A stretch of 32,298 nt of DNA, taken from the NCBI GenBank assembly GCA_023663915.1, contig JAMPGN010000017.1, positions 1 to 32,298 on the forward strand. Direction: 5' to 3'. A program made the position numbers and the translations under genes. Positions 24,019 to 31,252 of this stretch are shown in pieces (within the stretch, counting starts at the first letter, position 1; the number at the start of each line of letters is the position of its first letter). Below the pieces are notes generated by a model. That model did no database searches, was not told the DNA's origin, and worked only from the letters and a program-made list of their open reading frames with translations. This DNA comes from Eubacterium sp. (GTDB taxonomy: Bacteria > Bacillota_A > Clostridia > Lachnospirales > Lachnospiraceae).

Positions 24019-24669
24019 ATGAAGAAACGTATCTCTAAAATGATGGCAATGACCTTGGTGCTTGGCTCCTCAATGACCGCACACGCAACTGCATATGGGG
24101 AAGATGGATGCGCTTATGACGATGGCGTAGGCTACGGTGATCGAATCCTTATTGAGTCAGGCAGGCTTGACCTTCTCGGCGACAATGTCACATACGACCC
24201 CAGTACTGGCATGATAACAGTAACCTTTGACCCTGAACCGTCCTACAACTCCGGCGCCAGCTACAGCGCACCTTCTGACGGCAGTTCTGCAGCAGCGCCC
24301 GCTCCGAAGGCAGCCAGATCGAACACTGGTGTAACCGGCAAAGAGCAGTTCCGCGCACTGGCACGTTCCGGCGCAGGCACCTACAGCGTAACGCACAAAG
24401 GCATCAAAATCGCTACATTCAACCTCATCGATTCTGAAAAGAACGCTAGATCCTGTGACGCAGTTGCTCTGGTACAGAGAGCAGACGGCAAATGGGCAAT
24501 CAACTTCACCGTAGCAGACGCAACAGGTCTCACAGTAGGAGCTCCCCTTGACAGGACATACATGTACAAGACGCTGGGTGTAAGCTATGTGACCATCAAT
24601 GACGAAATCGTAATCGATATGGAGGCTGAAAGTGCAGCCTCTGCAGCAACACCCGCAACTGCAAAATAA
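24019..24669 (+). CDS. Secreted protein of unknown function, 216 aa
   Basis: A Sec signal peptide (KKRISKMMAMTLVLGSSMTAHA, cleavage about residue 24) has no lipobox. The mature part starts with an acidic region (YGEDGCAYDDGVGYGDRILIESG), then a Ser/Ala/Pro-rich linker (about 75-100). A compact beta-rich domain follows (about 105-200), including GTYSVTHKGIKIATFNLID and RADGKWAINFTVADATG. It ends in an Ala/Thr-rich tail. There are no sorting or wall-binding motifs. GCGAGGA is 7 nt before the ATG. I do not recognise the family. The gene stands alone and has its own terminator. Confidence 0.75.
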   Translation: MKKRISKMMAMTLVLGSSMTAHATAYGEDGCAYDDGVGYGDRILIESGRLDLLGDNVTYDPSTGMITVTFDPEPSYNSGASYSAPSDGSSAAAPAPKAARSNTGVTGKEQFRALARSGAGTYSVTHKGIKIATFNLIDSEKNARSCDAVALVQRADGKWAINFTVADATGLTVGAPLDRTYMYKTLGVSYVTINDEIVIDMEAESAASAATPATAK

Positions 24670-24719
24670 CAACAGGCTTTGTATAGTTTCCACCCAAGCA
24701 TAACTGAATATAGAAGCAA

Positions 24720-24757
24720 AGACCAGTCCTGCTTATTCTACAGAACCGGTCTTTTTT
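24720..24757 (+). terminator. Intrinsic terminator of secreted-protein gene
   Basis: AGACC-x-GT / AC-x-GGTCT (24720-24752) is followed by TTTTTT, 50 nt after the stop codon. Confidence 0.75.
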
Positions 24758-24846
24758 CGTGTTCCACTTTTACAATTTACATTGCCAAACAATCGGAACG
24801 ATGCGATGTAGTAAACGAAATTTCATTTATATTTATTCTATCTCTT

Positions 24847-25224
24847 CTACTCTCTAAAACGATACAACTCCTCTGTCTCCACATTCCGGTATTCATGTTT
24901 TTCATAGTATCCGATCAGCGTGCCGTCCTCGTCCCGCAGCGCTACCATGTACACATCTTTGTTTTCCTTTTCGTTACGGAATGTATAGATCCTGTTATGG
25001 TCTTTGCTCTCTGCAAACCATTCAATCACTCTCCTGATCGCTTCCCCGGACTTTTCATTATGGCACTCTAAAATACTGCGCCCGACCAATTCCGCACCGC
25101 CGCGGTTTGCATATCTTGCCACCGCCGCCGGATTCATGTAAATGATCTCATGCTCCGTATTACAGATCACGACCGGACACCGATCCTGCTCAATCACACT
25201 CTGAAAAAATTTTGCTAATTCCAT
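24847..25224 (-). CDS. Single-domain PAS protein
   Basis: A 125-residue protein consisting of one PAS fold: VIEQDRCPVVICNTEHEIIYMNPAAVARY (about 10-38), LVGRSILECHN, then the beta strands IYTFRNEKENKDVYMVALRDEDGTLIGYYEKHEYR (about 88-115, in two strands). There is no output domain, so it would sense a ligand or redox state and act by protein contact, or serve as a stand-alone binder. AGGAG is 10 nt before the ATG. It follows the peroxide operon on the same strand after a 133-nt gap with a stable hairpin, so co-transcription is possible but not shown. Confidence 0.82.
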   Translation of the reverse strand: MELAKFFQSVIEQDRCPVVICNTEHEIIYMNPAAVARYANRGGAELVGRSILECHNEKSGEAIRRVIEWFAESKDHNRIYTFRNEKENKDVYMVALRDEDGTLIGYYEKHEYRNVETEELYRFRE

Positions 25225-25309
25225 CTATGAATGTCTCCTTCTCTTTTTGTAGTATTAATGCTATCTTGCATAGGATTTCGTCTAACATAAAAGATGAGCG
25301 AGCAAACGC

Positions 25310-25329
25310 TTGCGAAATTCGCTTCGCAA
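25310..25329. repeat. Short palindrome before PAS gene (REP-like)
   Basis: TTGCGAA-ATTCGC-TTCGCAA, seven perfect pairs, lies between ohrR and the PAS gene. Its core ATTCGCTTCGCAAA resembles the palindromes before nfo and asnA. On the minus strand it may also act as a weak terminator of the peroxide operon. Confidence 0.5.
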
Positions 25330-25357
25330 ACTCGAAATAAGCATAGGAATTTCGAGA

Positions 25358-25795
25358 TCATGACAATCCATTCAGCAGCTTATACAAAAGCTGGTACAAC
25401 CGCTGTGCCTCCTGCGGCTCTACATTCACGCAGGCACCCAGGCTCGCCGGAATATGAACCGCCCGTTCTTTCAACTCCTCCCCCTCCTGCGTAATGGAAA
25501 CGATCAGATTGCGCTCGTCTTCCTTGGAACGTCTGCGCACCACATAATTTTTGTCCTCCAGTTTCTTTAACAGAGGGGTGAGCGTCCCCGAATCCAGATA
25601 GAGACATCTGCCAAGTTCCTTGACCGTTACTTCCTTTCGCTCCCACATTACCATCATTGCAATATATTGAGTATATGTCAAGTCCAATTCGTCCAGATAC
25701 GGCTTATATCGTCTTATGACTTCCTTGGAACAGGCATAAAGCGGAAAACATAACTGATTTTCAAGTTTTAAGCAATCATATTTATTATCCGGCAT
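25358..25795 (-). CDS. ohrR: MarR family regulator, OhrR-like organic peroxide sensor
   Basis: A 145-residue winged-helix repressor. The N-terminal block LENQLCFPLYACSKEVIRRY contains the conserved peroxide-sensing Cys of OhrR (residue 16), followed by YLDELDLTYTQYIAMMVMWE as in OhrR. The winged-helix segment is VKELGRCLYLDSGTLTPLLKKLE and the wing EDERNLIVSIT. The start at 25795 (MPDNKYD) has GAGGAG 10 nt upstream; the open frame extends to 25918 but overlaps the upstream gene. It is last in an operon with two glutathione peroxidases, and OhrR-type operators lie at the operon promoter, so the operon is probably self-regulated by peroxide. Confidence 0.88.
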   Translation of the reverse strand: MPDNKYDCLKLENQLCFPLYACSKEVIRRYKPYLDELDLTYTQYIAMMVMWERKEVTVKELGRCLYLDSGTLTPLLKKLEDKNYVVRRRSKEDERNLIVSITQEGEELKERAVHIPASLGACVNVEPQEAQRLYQLLYKLLNGLS

Positions 25796-25820
25796 ATTAC
25801 CATAACTCCTCACTTCTTTT

Positions 25821-26648
25821 TCATGCCTGTATTCTTTCCTTCTGCGCTTCATATGCTGCGCGACATGCCTTGGCAAGCTGATCTGCACAGGAAGTCGGTC
25901 TTCGTCCGCAGAGCACACCTGACAATTTCTTCTCTATTTCTTCCACGGTCCAGCCATCCACGAGACGCGGGATCGCCTTTAAATTGCCATTGCATCCCCC
26001 GGTAAAAGAAATGTTCGTAACCACATTGCCATCAATATTGAGCTTGATTTCACTGGAACAGGTATCATGCGTCTTATAAATATACTCCATGACATTCTTA
26101 GGTCTTAAAAGGTTTACGATCCTATCCTCGACTTTCGACATATCTGTTGTCGGTTCAAAACGCTCCACGACATTTCCGTCCCGGTCAATCAAAAATTTGG
26201 TGAAATTCCATTTAATATCGCTGCTCTTTACAAAAACCCGGTCTGTCCTTCCTAAAGCACTCTCAAGCAGCGGCGTTAGCGGGTGCTCCGGGTCAAATCC
26301 CGCAAACCCTTTCTGTGATTTCAGATAAGTATAGAGCGGATTCTCATTCTCTCCATTCACCTCGATTTTGGAAAAAATCGGAAAAGTAATGCCATATGTA
26401 GAATCACAAAAACTTACAATCTCCGCATTGCTTCCGGGTGCCTGATGCCCAAACTGGTTACAGGGGAAATCCAGAATCACAAACCCTTCGTCCGCATATT
26501 TTTCATAAAGCTCCTGTAAACTGTCGTATTGCGGAGTAAAGCCGCACTCCGTCGCGGAATTAATGATTAAAATCACTTTTCCGGCATAATCCTTTAAAGA
26601 TATCTCAGCTCCGTTGGCATCTTCTACCGTAAAATCATAAATATTCAT
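25821..26648 (-). CDS. Glutathione peroxidase fused to a TSCPD domain
   Basis: A 275-residue protein in two parts. Residues 1-185 are a glutathione/thioredoxin peroxidase: SATECGFTPQY with the peroxidatic Cys, DFPCNQFGHQAPGS with the conserved Gln, and IKWNFTKFL with Trp and Asn. Residues from about 193 form a complete TSCPD domain of the TIGR03905 type: MEYIYKTHDTCSSEI, FTGGCNGNLKAIPRLVDG, LCGRRPTSCADQLAKA. Such a domain is usually a separate small protein. The junction is in frame, with a Met exactly where a free-standing TSCPD protein would begin. AGGAGG lies 8 nt before the ATG at 26648. The two parts likely detoxify peroxide and bind metal or a nucleotide-related ligand; the joint function is unknown. 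Confidence 0.88.
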   Translation of the reverse strand: MNIYDFTVEDANGAEISLKDYAGKVILIINSATECGFTPQYDSLQELYEKYADEGFVILDFPCNQFGHQAPGSNAEIVSFCDSTYGITFPIFSKIEVNGENENPLYTYLKSQKGFAGFDPEHPLTPLLESALGRTDRVFVKSSDIKWNFTKFLIDRDGNVVERFEPTTDMSKVEDRIVNLLRPKNVMEYIYKTHDTCSSEIKLNIDGNVVTNISFTGGCNGNLKAIPRLVDGWTVEEIEKKLSGVLCGRRPTSCADQLAKACRAAYEAQKERIQA

Positions 26649-26671
26649 CGTATCGTCCTCCTTCTGTAACA

Positions 26672-27145
26672 TTATAACAGTTCTTTGATCTGTTCGTCTA
26701 TCTTTTCCGGTGTAACAGTTGGAGCAAAGCGTGCAACCACATTTCCCTCCCGGTCAGCCAGAAATTTCGTAAAATTCCATTTAATCTGATCGCCCATCAC
26801 GCCCTTTTTCTGCGATTTAAGAAACGTGTACAACGGTTCTTCGTTCGCCCCGTTTACCTCGATCTTCTTAAACTGCGGAAAAGTCACGCCGTAACGCGAC
26901 TGGCAGAAACTAGTGATTTCCTCGTCGCTGCCCGGTGCCTGATGCCCGAATTGGTTGCAGGGAAAATCCAGAATCTCCAAACCCTGCGGCTGGTATTTCT
27001 CATATAAATCCTGCAACCCCTCGTACTGCGGCGTAAAACCGCATCCCGTCGCCGTATTGACGATCAGAAGAACTTTCCCCCGATAATTCTCAAGTGCAAC
27101 CTCACTGCCATCTTGCGCTTTTACCGAATAATCATAAATTCCCAT
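26672..27145 (-). CDS. Glutathione peroxidase family protein
   Basis: A 157-residue peroxidase with NTATGCGFTPQY (peroxidatic Cys, not selenocysteine), FPCNQFGHQAPGSDEEI, SFCQSRYGVTFP (probable resolving Cys) and IKWNFTKFLAD. Enzymes of this type in Firmicutes usually use thioredoxin rather than glutathione. AAAGGAGC is 9 nt before the ATG. It is the first gene of the peroxide operon and closely resembles the peroxidase half of the next gene, so the two look like a tandem duplication. Confidence 0.93.
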   Translation of the reverse strand: MGIYDYSVKAQDGSEVALENYRGKVLLIVNTATGCGFTPQYEGLQDLYEKYQPQGLEILDFPCNQFGHQAPGSDEEITSFCQSRYGVTFPQFKKIEVNGANEEPLYTFLKSQKKGVMGDQIKWNFTKFLADREGNVVARFAPTVTPEKIDEQIKELL

Positions 27146-27178
27146 GATGAATTTGCTCCTTTCGTTAAATTATGTTTG

Positions 27179-27232
27179 ATTAAATTGTTCAAAATTTAAT
27201 TGTATTCAATCTTTGTTTAAATTGTACGCAAT
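27179..27232. promoter_or_regulatory. Candidate OhrR operators
   Basis: A perfect inverted repeat ATTAAATT-N6-AATTTAAT (27179-27200) is followed by two direct copies of AATTGTAnnCAAT at 27198-27210 and 27220-27232, 22 bp apart. TACAATT half-sites of this kind are typical of Bacillus OhrR operators. The second copy overlaps the -10 box. Confidence 0.6.
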
Positions 27233-27249
27233 CGATTTTGATTTGTCAA
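27221..27249 (-). promoter_or_regulatory. Promoter of peroxide-defence operon
   Basis: TTGACA (27249-27244), 17-nt spacer, TACAAT (27226-27221) on the minus strand. The -10 box is part of an OhrR-type half-site, so repressor binding would block it. Confidence 0.8.
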
Positions 27250-27418
27250 CCATATTTTTCATTTTCTGTCAGCCACGTAATAGCTGCAGACAGATATGGG
27301 AAAAACAAGCGGCAGATTTTGCCGAGGCAGTTCCGTGGTCTGCAAAAGGTTTCTGTGGATACGATTAAAGCGTTTCCCGCAGCAAAGGTTCGGGAAAAGG
27401 AGTTAAATAAGTGTCAAG
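27250..27418. other. Intergenic stretch with a possible gene remnant
   Basis: No intact gene. A plus-strand frame in this stretch reads ADRYGKNKRQILPRQFRG and then VSVDTIKAFPAAKVREKELNK. It looks protein-like but has no ribosome binding site and runs into the large hairpin at 27419. It may be the end of a decayed gene; I cannot name it. Confidence 0.2.
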
Positions 27419-27462
27419 TTGAAATCCAGTGGAATTTTCATGCAAATTCCACTGGATTTCAA
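27419..27462. repeat. Perfect 19-bp inverted repeat
   Basis: Arms 27419-27437 (TTGAAATCCAGTGGAATTT) and 27444-27462 are fully complementary around a 6-nt loop. There is no T-run on either side, so it is not a classic terminator. It lies 100 nt downstream of the TIR operon and could cap its 3' end, or be a mobile-element footprint. Confidence 0.85.
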
Positions 27463-27562
27463 TCCTCTTATCTTTATAGACATATATTTTCCTAATGAAT
27501 ATGGAGTCCGCTTCCTACGTCAGTTATTTTTGATGTCCTCACTCTCCGGTCAGCGATCCAGC

Positions 27563-28378
27563 CTAATCATCTTCCGATAGATGCATGCTTTCACCTGTCA
27601 TTTCTTCCAGTTGTTCTCCTTCAATCAGATTTCCACTCAGCCATCCTTCCACATCATCGTCAGGTATATATACACGAATCCAATAACGCTCACCATCATG
27701 AGTCCATTCGTCACAATATAGTATCTCTGACTCCGCATTCACTCCGCCAATAATATTATTGTCATCAGCCAGATCGGTTTCACTTCTAATATTTGAACCC
27801 CTTTTTCCACGTTCGTTTAACCGGATATAAACAGGTTCTTTTTCTTCTAAAGCTGTCTCCTCCTGTTCTGACTCCCCAAAATCGGCGGCTTCCTCCATTT
27901 GCTGCCCATATAGATTATGCGCTTCCAGCCAATCCGTCAATTTATTTTCCACCTTAAGATACACCGCCTGCCCGTTGAATGATTTCACCTCTGCCCCCTC
28001 TGTAGGATGTGAAGCGCAAATCCAGATCAGAAGAATACCATATATCACAACAGAAAGCACTATATGACTGTTTACCGGATTTTTCCAGCTCGTATACCAC
28101 CGTTCCAAAAAAGTGTCTATTTTTTCTCCTATATTGGACAATCCATTGTCTATCCCATAAAAGAAAGAACCAACCCTCTCATGAAGCCAGCATACAGGTG
28201 TTTCAATCAGCAGATACATCCCTCTAAAAATACTTTTTAGCAAACAGGGAAAAAAGGATGCCAGACGAATGATGACCTTGCCTAAAAGCCACCAAAAAAC
28301 CATAATGAACAGAGCAATTAAAACTGCTGCGCGGATTCTAATATCCGCCAGAAAAAAATGTGATATCAAAGTCTTCAT
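27563..28378 (-). CDS. Membrane protein with C-terminal SH3-like domain, 271 aa
   Basis: Two membrane helices (about 16-40 and 104-122) flank a 60-residue helical stretch. An acidic, low-complexity linker follows (about 155-178). The C-terminal domain (about 179-255) contains PVYIRLNERGKRGSNIRSE and YWIRVYIPDDDVEGWLSG, the pattern of bacterial SH3 (SH3b) domains that often bind the cell wall. The tail is acidic. GAGGAA is about 9 nt before the ATG, and the gene begins 6 nt after the SPFH-like gene. As the last gene of the TIR operon it would put a component of the system in the membrane. Confidence 0.8.
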   Translation of the reverse strand: MKTLISHFFLADIRIRAAVLIALFIMVFWWLLGKVIIRLASFFPCLLKSIFRGMYLLIETPVCWLHERVGSFFYGIDNGLSNIGEKIDTFLERWYTSWKNPVNSHIVLSVVIYGILLIWICASHPTEGAEVKSFNGQAVYLKVENKLTDWLEAHNLYGQQMEEAADFGESEQEETALEEKEPVYIRLNERGKRGSNIRSETDLADDNNIIGGVNAESEILYCDEWTHDGERYWIRVYIPDDDVEGWLSGNLIEGEQLEEMTGESMHLSEDD

Positions 28379-28384
28379 CTTTTG

Positions 28385-29278
28385 CTATTCCTCTTCGTAT
28401 AGTTCATCTAACACATTATCAGCCTGTGCGTCTGTATCTGTCGCCCCATTCTGCCCTGTCTCAATTAAATTTTCCTGATGATCTACAATCTGTATCTTCT
28501 TGATCATCTTTCTGGCATCTTCCTCCGAAATAAGCCTGCGTCCCCGTAAATCATCAACCTTATTCAATCGCTCTTCATAGTCGGCATTTCTGAACCTGTT
28601 GATCTCAAAAATCGCTTCCCTTTCCGTTATTTTGCCCTCAATCACTTCTGTCCATACGGCATTTTCATAGTCAGTCGTCACACCCTTAACAAGATCCCTT
28701 GCCTGTTTCTTTATTTCCGCATCCAGATTCTGTTTGTCATTCCGCTTCACATATTCAATCGCCTCGACACCCGGTTCTGCGTCCACTACCGATATTCGAT
28801 ATTCAAACCCCGTTGACTCATCCATGGTATTGTAACTGGAAAGCTTATTCGTCAGCTCTTCATCCATTCCATCATACTCAAGTATGCTGTATTTTCTCGT
28901 TATTTTTCTTACGTCAAGCGTAAACATATTTGTGAAATAAGCATCCACATCCAAATTTTTATTATTGTAAAAAACGATTGGATTCTTTACCTGTATGACA
29001 GCTTTTACATAAATATCAAACGTATAGGATCTTTCTTTGCTTGCAGACTTAAAGCGAATTTCCTTTAAATAAGGATTTGTAGAGATTTCAACCAGGTGTC
29101 TGTACTTCCCGCGCCTGATTTGTTTTGACGATGTCCTGTCGTCTACAACAATATCGTCATTAACACCTTCTGTCAGGATATATGCCACTCCCTGCTTCTT
29201 ATAATTGGGTACTTGCGGAAAAAAATTGCATTCATATTCTCTATCGCTTAAAATCAATTGATTGTAAAACTCGTTCAT
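28385..29278 (-). CDS. SPFH/band-7-like protein, 297 aa
   Basis: A beta-rich N-terminal part (about 1-110) with GKYRHLVEISTNPYLKEIRF and YTFDIYVKAVIQVKNPIVFY is followed by an alternating alpha/beta stretch. That stretch includes the segment DVRKITRKYSILEYDGMDEEL and YRISVVDAEPGVEAIEYVKR. A charged helical C-terminus (about 185-265) is followed by an acidic tail. Strand-then-R.....YS...L...L..-GI order fits the SPFH (prohibitin/flotillin) fold; similarity is moderate and no N-terminal membrane helix is present, so confidence in the family is limited. SPFH proteins form ring-like scaffolds on membranes. The ATG overlaps the stop of the helical-repeat gene as ATGA. Confidence 0.6.
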   Translation of the reverse strand: MNEFYNQLILSDREYECNFFPQVPNYKKQGVAYILTEGVNDDIVVDDRTSSKQIRRGKYRHLVEISTNPYLKEIRFKSASKERSYTFDIYVKAVIQVKNPIVFYNNKNLDVDAYFTNMFTLDVRKITRKYSILEYDGMDEELTNKLSSYNTMDESTGFEYRISVVDAEPGVEAIEYVKRNDKQNLDAEIKKQARDLVKGVTTDYENAVWTEVIEGKITEREAIFEINRFRNADYEERLNKVDDLRGRRLISEEDARKMIKKIQIVDHQENLIETGQNGATDTDAQADNVLDELYEEE

Positions 29279-30741
29279 TTTTTCTCTCCTCTGCTGTTTG
29301 TATAAATTTTTATCAGTTTGTTATATATTTTTTTCGCAATACAGCCTTTCAGCTCTGATAAAAAAAGAAGGATGTCTTCCTGATAATCGACTGCATCCCT
29401 TGTCAGAACGTAAAAAAAAGCTGTAAGATGATTCAATGTCCCAGAAGAAACATCATAATTGGATATTTCCTCAAGATATGCCTGCAAAGTCCAACATAGC
29501 TGCCGGTACAAATCGTATCTCGTCATGATATATGCTAAAACAAAGTGCATATTTTCCATTTGTTCCTTCGAATCGCATGTAACGAATGGCAGATCAACCT
29601 TGTTTTGATCCACATGATAATATCCGTACCGAATCATCTTAAGGTAAATTCGTGCCAGTCTCTCTTTTCCCTGCCTATTGTCTGACTGGGATAATTCATA
29701 AAACACAAATGCCATTATTACTCTCACATTTGTGGCATTCCCGGCAAATAGAGAAATAAACCGTAAATCAGAATTCTTAAGTCCAGGCAGCCTCCCTTTC
29801 ATGGAACGAATCATGGTCTTATGTAATTGTCCGTCTATATCTGACCCATATGTATGCAGACAAACCAGCAATGCTGATTTCCATAACCAGTTGCTTTCCG
29901 ATTCCATCCATCTTAGAACCATATTTAAAATATCTGTCCTAAATCGCCTATCTTCTAATAATTCCTGCGCCAATCGTGCTATAAATCCAAGATTAGCCGG
30001 CTCTGCATATAATCTTTCAAACACCTGCATTCTGGAATATTGAAAATCTTCTGTGATAATACGGATAAACGCACGCACCACCTGATATACCTCAAAAGAA
30101 GTCTTATACTCAAACATCTCATATACTCTTATCAGCCAATTAATCACAGACTTTCTTAAATCCGGAAACTGAACCCATATATTACCTAAGACTTCTTCAC
30201 CGCCATCTCCATAGCCAATGCACCGCTGTCCATCATCTGTAATAAATATCTTCCCCTGAATAGCAGATAATGCCGCATTCAAAGGTATATAGGAATTCGT
30301 CTGCTCAACGCACGTTTCTTTCCCTTCTGGGTCTGCCTGCAGAACGGCAGGCAGGTATTCCATCAAAACATCTTTCAAATTTGCGTAATCGCCTATCGGC
30401 ACGATCTCAAAAGCAGAAAGTATAATAGCCAGCGCAATATATTCTCTCTTTTTACAAGTACCAAAAAACTCCGCACACTCTTCCATTTTTCGCAAATCAA
30501 AATTTTTTTCGTTTTCACCGCCTGCGTTAACTAAATCAAGTACCTGCTTAATATCTGCCTTGTTGTCAAAATTAGCATTTTGCACAAATATCTGAATCTG
30601 CGCCGTATTTTCGCGGGCAATGAACTTATTATCCGCTTTCTCCTTCACCAGCTCATCCGCTGTCTCAATCTTCTCTTTTTCCTCCTCATCATGTTCTTCT
30701 TTAACTGTTTCGTTTTTCTCCTCCATCTTCTCATTCCCCAT
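29275..30741 (-). CDS. Helical-repeat protein with N-terminal QIFVQN motif, 488 aa
   Basis: The N-terminus (1-40) is highly charged and disordered (Glu/Lys-rich). Residues 47-58 carry AQIQIFVQNANF, which repeats the motif at the C-terminus of the adjacent TIR protein. The rest (about 60-480) is almost all alpha-helical, with HEAT/ARM-like amphipathic helices such as LRKSVINWLIRVYEMF and FERLYAEPANLGFIARLAQELL, and no catalytic motif. I do not recognise the family. The layout (short sticky motif, then large helical array) suggests a sensor or scaffold that recruits the TIR effector. The ATG overlaps the TIR gene by 11 nt; an ATG at 30726 is an alternative start. Confidence 0.75.
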   Translation of the reverse strand: MGNEKMEEKNETVKEEHDEEEKEKIETADELVKEKADNKFIARENTAQIQIFVQNANFDNKADIKQVLDLVNAGGENEKNFDLRKMEECAEFFGTCKKREYIALAIILSAFEIVPIGDYANLKDVLMEYLPAVLQADPEGKETCVEQTNSYIPLNAALSAIQGKIFITDDGQRCIGYGDGGEEVLGNIWVQFPDLRKSVINWLIRVYEMFEYKTSFEVYQVVRAFIRIITEDFQYSRMQVFERLYAEPANLGFIARLAQELLEDRRFRTDILNMVLRWMESESNWLWKSALLVCLHTYGSDIDGQLHKTMIRSMKGRLPGLKNSDLRFISLFAGNATNVRVIMAFVFYELSQSDNRQGKERLARIYLKMIRYGYYHVDQNKVDLPFVTCDSKEQMENMHFVLAYIMTRYDLYRQLCWTLQAYLEEISNYDVSSGTLNHLTAFFYVLTRDAVDYQEDILLFLSELKGCIAKKIYNKLIKIYTNSRGEKK

Positions 30742-31252
30742 TGTAATTCTGAATAAAAATCTGTGTTTCTGCCTTATTTCCTTTGACCTTCATCATGCTG
30801 CCTGAATCAAAATCATCTTTTTTCTCTTTCTGCTTTTTGCATTTCTTTACTTTCGAAGCCACATGGGATGCAATTTCAGCCGCATTATCAGAAGGAAAAT
30901 AATTTTGTTTTTTCGCATCCAGCAATTCTCCGGGGAGTTCCGTCCCATCTAAATAAATCGGAATTACACTGGCATCTCCTCCATGTTTGGAAAAAGCAAT
31001 CCTTGCCTCCTCCATAGGCACCTGTTTCCTGACATAAAATTCGGAAACAAGCAGTATGACATACTTTGACTCAAGACCAAAAATACGATAAAAGATTTCT
31101 CTTTGATTTTCCCCGCTCAAAATACTCTGACATTCCGGAGCCGGCGCATAAAATACAGACAATCCCTCCGCTTTCAAATAATGATACACCGTTTCGGCAA
31201 ATTCTTCATTTTCCATAGCAAAAGAGATTGCAACATCAAATAACTTTCCCAT
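30731..31252 (-). CDS. TIR domain protein with C-terminal QIFIQN motif, 173 aa
   Basis: Residues 4-130 form a TIR domain: FDVAISFAMENEEFAETVYHY (strand A and helix A), GLSVFYAPAP (box 2 region), SKYVILLVSEFYVRKQVPMEEARIAF with the probable catalytic Glu at 81 or 82, and VIPIYLDGTELP. Bacterial TIR domains often cleave NAD+ or make cyclic ADP-ribose signals in phage defence. A Lys-rich linker (135-162) follows, and the last residues are TQIFIQNYNGE (163-173), matching the N-terminal motif of the next gene. GGAG is 10 nt before the ATG. It is the first gene of a four-gene operon behind a perfect consensus promoter and a long leader. Confidence 0.88.
   Translation of the reverse strand: MGKLFDVAISFAMENEEFAETVYHYLKAEGLSVFYAPAPECQSILSGENQREIFYRIFGLESKYVILLVSEFYVRKQVPMEEARIAFSKHGGDASVIPIYLDGTELPGELLDAKKQNYFPSDNAAEIASHVASKVKKCKKQKEKKDDFDSGSMMKVKGNKAETQIFIQNYNGE

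Noticed and set aside
26672..27145. Selenocysteine in the glutathione peroxidases
   Set aside because: Both active sites are encoded by Cys codons, with no in-frame TGA.
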